From assembly GCA_003476595.1 (NCBI GenBank), contig DMTU01000072.1, positions 1,751-9,440 on the forward strand: a stretch of DNA of 7,690 nt, read 5' to 3'. The notes below the pieces were generated by a model, which made no database searches, was not told the origin of the DNA, and saw only the letters and a program-made list of their open reading frames with translations. The stretch comes from Acidimicrobiaceae bacterium. Lineage in GTDB: Bacteria > Actinomycetota > Acidimicrobiia > Acidimicrobiales > Salinilacustritrichaceae. Made by a program: the position numbers and the translations under genes. Of the stretch, positions 6,304 through 7,690 are shown piece after piece (the first letter of the stretch is position 1; each line of letters opens with the position of its first letter).

Positions 6304-7690
6304 CCTCGACCGCAGAGGCGACCTCCTTCGTCGCCGCCCCGTCCACTCCCGTCCTCGAATGCCGCGGCATCGACGTCGCCTACGGGCCGGTCCAGGTGCT
6401 CTTCGACGTGGACCTCACCGTTCATCCCGGTGAGATCGTCGCCCTGCTCGGCACGAACGGCGCGGGCAAGTCGACGTTGCTCAAGGCTATCTCCGGGCTG
6501 GTGCGACCCAAGAGCGGCACGGTCACCTTCGACGGCGAGGAGATCACCGGCGAGGCAGCGCACCTCACGGCCGCTCGCGGTCTGGTGCAGATGCCCGGCG
6601 GCAAGGGCGTGTTCCCCACGCTGTCGGTCAAGGACAACCTGCGCCTCTCGTGCTGGCTCTTCCGTGACGACGCCGAGCGGGTGGACGCAAAGGTGGCCGA
6701 GGTCCTCGACCTGTTCCCCCGCCTGAAGGACCGGTACTCGAACCTGGCGGGAGACATGTCCGGCGGCGAGCAGCAGATGCTGACCCTCGGCATGGCGCTC
6801 GTCAACGAACCGAAGCTGTTGATGATCGACGAGCTGTCCCTCGGGCTGGCGCCCACCATCGTGGGCGACCTCATCGAGGTCGTGCACGACATCAACCGCA
6901 TGGGCGTGACCATCATCGTCGTCGAGCAGTCCATCAACGTCGCGCTCACGTTGGCCCGGCGCGCCGTGTTCATGGAGAAGGGCGAGTTCCGCTTCACGGG
7001 TCCGACCTCGGCCCTGCTCGAGCGGCCCGACATCCTCCGGTCCGTCTTCATCGCAGGTAGCTCCGTGGACGATGCCGATGGCGGAGACGTGCCCGCCGCA
7101 GCGGCAGCCACGCCGACGGAAGCGCCCCGCGAGGCCCCGGGGCCCGACGCGCCGGCGGTCCTGCGCTGCGCGGGGGTCGTGAAGCGCTTCGGCGGCATCA
7201 ATGCCATCGACGGCATCGACCTCCACCTCCGGGAGGGCGAGGTGCTCGGCCTCATCGGACAGAACGGTGCCGGCAAGACCACGCTCTTCGACTGCATCTC
7301 GGGCTACCACCGCGTCGACGGCGGGCGCATCGAGCTCCACGGGACCGACGTCACCGCATGGGAGCCGCACGAGCGAGCCTTGTACCAGCTGGGGCGGTCG
7401 TTCCAGGAGGCGATGCTGTACCCGACGCTCACCGTGCGGGAGACGATCGCCACGGCGCTCGAGCGGCACCTCGACAACCGCGACATCGTCGCGGCCGCCC
7501 TCGCTGCGCCGGCGTCGTACGACAGCGAGATCCAGGCGTGGCGTCGGGTGGAGGAGCTGATCGAGATGATGAACCTCGGCGCCTTCCGCGACAAGCTCGT
7601 CGGGGAGCTGTCCACGGGGTCGCGGCGGATCGTCGAGCTGGCCTGCCTGCTCGCCCAGGAACCGAGCGTGCTCCTGCTCGACGAGCCCTC
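6300..7690 (+). CDS. Fused LivF-LivG-type ABC importer ATPase (3' end beyond window)
   Basis: A continuous open frame of 463 complete codons reaches the right edge, so the C-terminus is missing. It joins both nucleotide-binding domains that power the adjacent permease. Domain 1 (about 17-251) is LivF-like: Walker A GTNGAGKST (51-59), signature SGGEQ (154-158), Walker B LLMIDE (173-178), D-loop segment LSLGLAP, and VEQS (208-211) where most ABC ATPases have the switch His. An Ala/Pro/acidic linker follows (about 252-286). Domain 2 (from 287) is LivG-like: Walker A GQNGAGKTT (320-328), Q-loop Gln in RSFQE (366-370), a domain insertion around 385-415, signature STGSR (438-442) and Walker B LLLLDEP at the edge. 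The H-loop of domain 2 lies outside the window. The Q-loop position of domain 1 reads PGGK (99-102) rather than containing Gln or the Glu I recall for LivF. The start ATG overlaps the permease stop (ATGA). Confidence 0.93.
   Translation, partial: MTSTAEATSFVAAPSTPVLECRGIDVAYGPVQVLFDVDLTVHPGEIVALLGTNGAGKSTLLKAISGLVRPKSGTVTFDGEEITGEAAHLTAARGLVQMPGGKGVFPTLSVKDNLRLSCWLFRDDAERVDAKVAEVLDLFPRLKDRYSNLAGDMSGGEQQMLTLGMALVNEPKLLMIDELSLGLAPTIVGDLIEVVHDINRMGVTIIVVEQSINVALTLARRAVFMEKGEFRFTGPTSALLERPDILRSVFIAGSSVDDADGGDVPAAAAATPTEAPREAPGPDAPAVLRCAGVVKRFGGINAIDGIDLHLREGEVLGLIGQNGAGKTTLFDCISGYHRVDGGRIELHGTDVTAWEPHERALYQLGRSFQEAMLYPTLTVRETIATALERHLDNRDIVAAALAAPASYDSEIQAWRRVEELIEMMNLGAFRDKLVGELSTGSRRIVELACLLAQEPSVLLLDEP

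Noticed and set aside
6820..6850. Inactivating mutation in the first ATPase domain (Walker B followed by Leu instead of Pro)
   Set aside because: The Walker B Asp and catalytic Glu are both present. The Pro-to-Leu change after Glu is not known to abolish activity, so the domain should not be called broken.
7040..7160. Boundary between two separate ATPase genes
   Set aside because: The frame continues without a stop from the LivF-like to the LivG-like domain, and no start codon with a ribosome-binding site appears in the linker. A single fused gene is the simpler reading.
6066..7469. 467-codon open frame on the minus strand, antisense to the ATPase gene
   Set aside because: It is a shadow of the ABC ATPase frame, whose Walker and signature motifs lie on the plus strand. 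The antisense product is low-complexity His/Arg/Asp/Gly-rich sequence.

Overview
The window is very GC-rich, with strong G/C preference at third codon positions. It reads as a chromosomal segment of a high-GC actinomycete. The gene style (a branched-chain-type ABC transporter with fused halves, a membrane-anchored rather than lipidated binding protein, and a long-form PaaI-type thioesterase) suggests the Acidimicrobiia or a related lineage. That placement is an inference from style, not from a marker gene. No rRNA, tRNA, CRISPR array, insertion sequence or phage gene was seen.

Layout: a hotdog-fold (PaaI-like) acyl-CoA thioesterase lies on the minus strand at 1-673 and runs off the left edge. 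A 140-base divergent intergenic region (674-813) follows. Everything to its right is on the plus strand: a secreted, C-terminally membrane-anchored protein of unknown function (814-2298); a type-1 periplasmic-binding-fold substrate-binding protein (2369-4084); one polypeptide carrying both permease halves of a LivH/LivM transporter (4081-6303); and one polypeptide carrying both ATPase halves, LivF-like then LivG-like (6300 to the right edge, incomplete).

The last three genes form a tight unit. Each junction is an ATGA overlap, where the start codon of one gene overlaps the stop codon of the previous one, so they are probably translated coupled. Together they encode a complete HAAT-family (LivKHMGF-type) importer in three polypeptides instead of five: an extracytoplasmic binding protein held to the membrane by an N-terminal helix and a flexible Gly-rich tether, a fused pore, and a fused motor. 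The ligand cannot be read from sequence. The family name suggests branched-chain amino acids, but related systems carry many amides, acids and other small molecules. The unknown secreted protein sits 70 bases upstream on the same strand and may belong to the same transcription unit.

The most noteworthy points are the double fusion, the concentration of non-consensus ATP-site residues in one composite site of the fused motor, the non-lipoprotein tether of the binding protein with its TTG start, and the unidentified surface protein. None of these alone establishes a new system. The region looks like ordinary transport and acyl-CoA metabolism with some unusual architecture.
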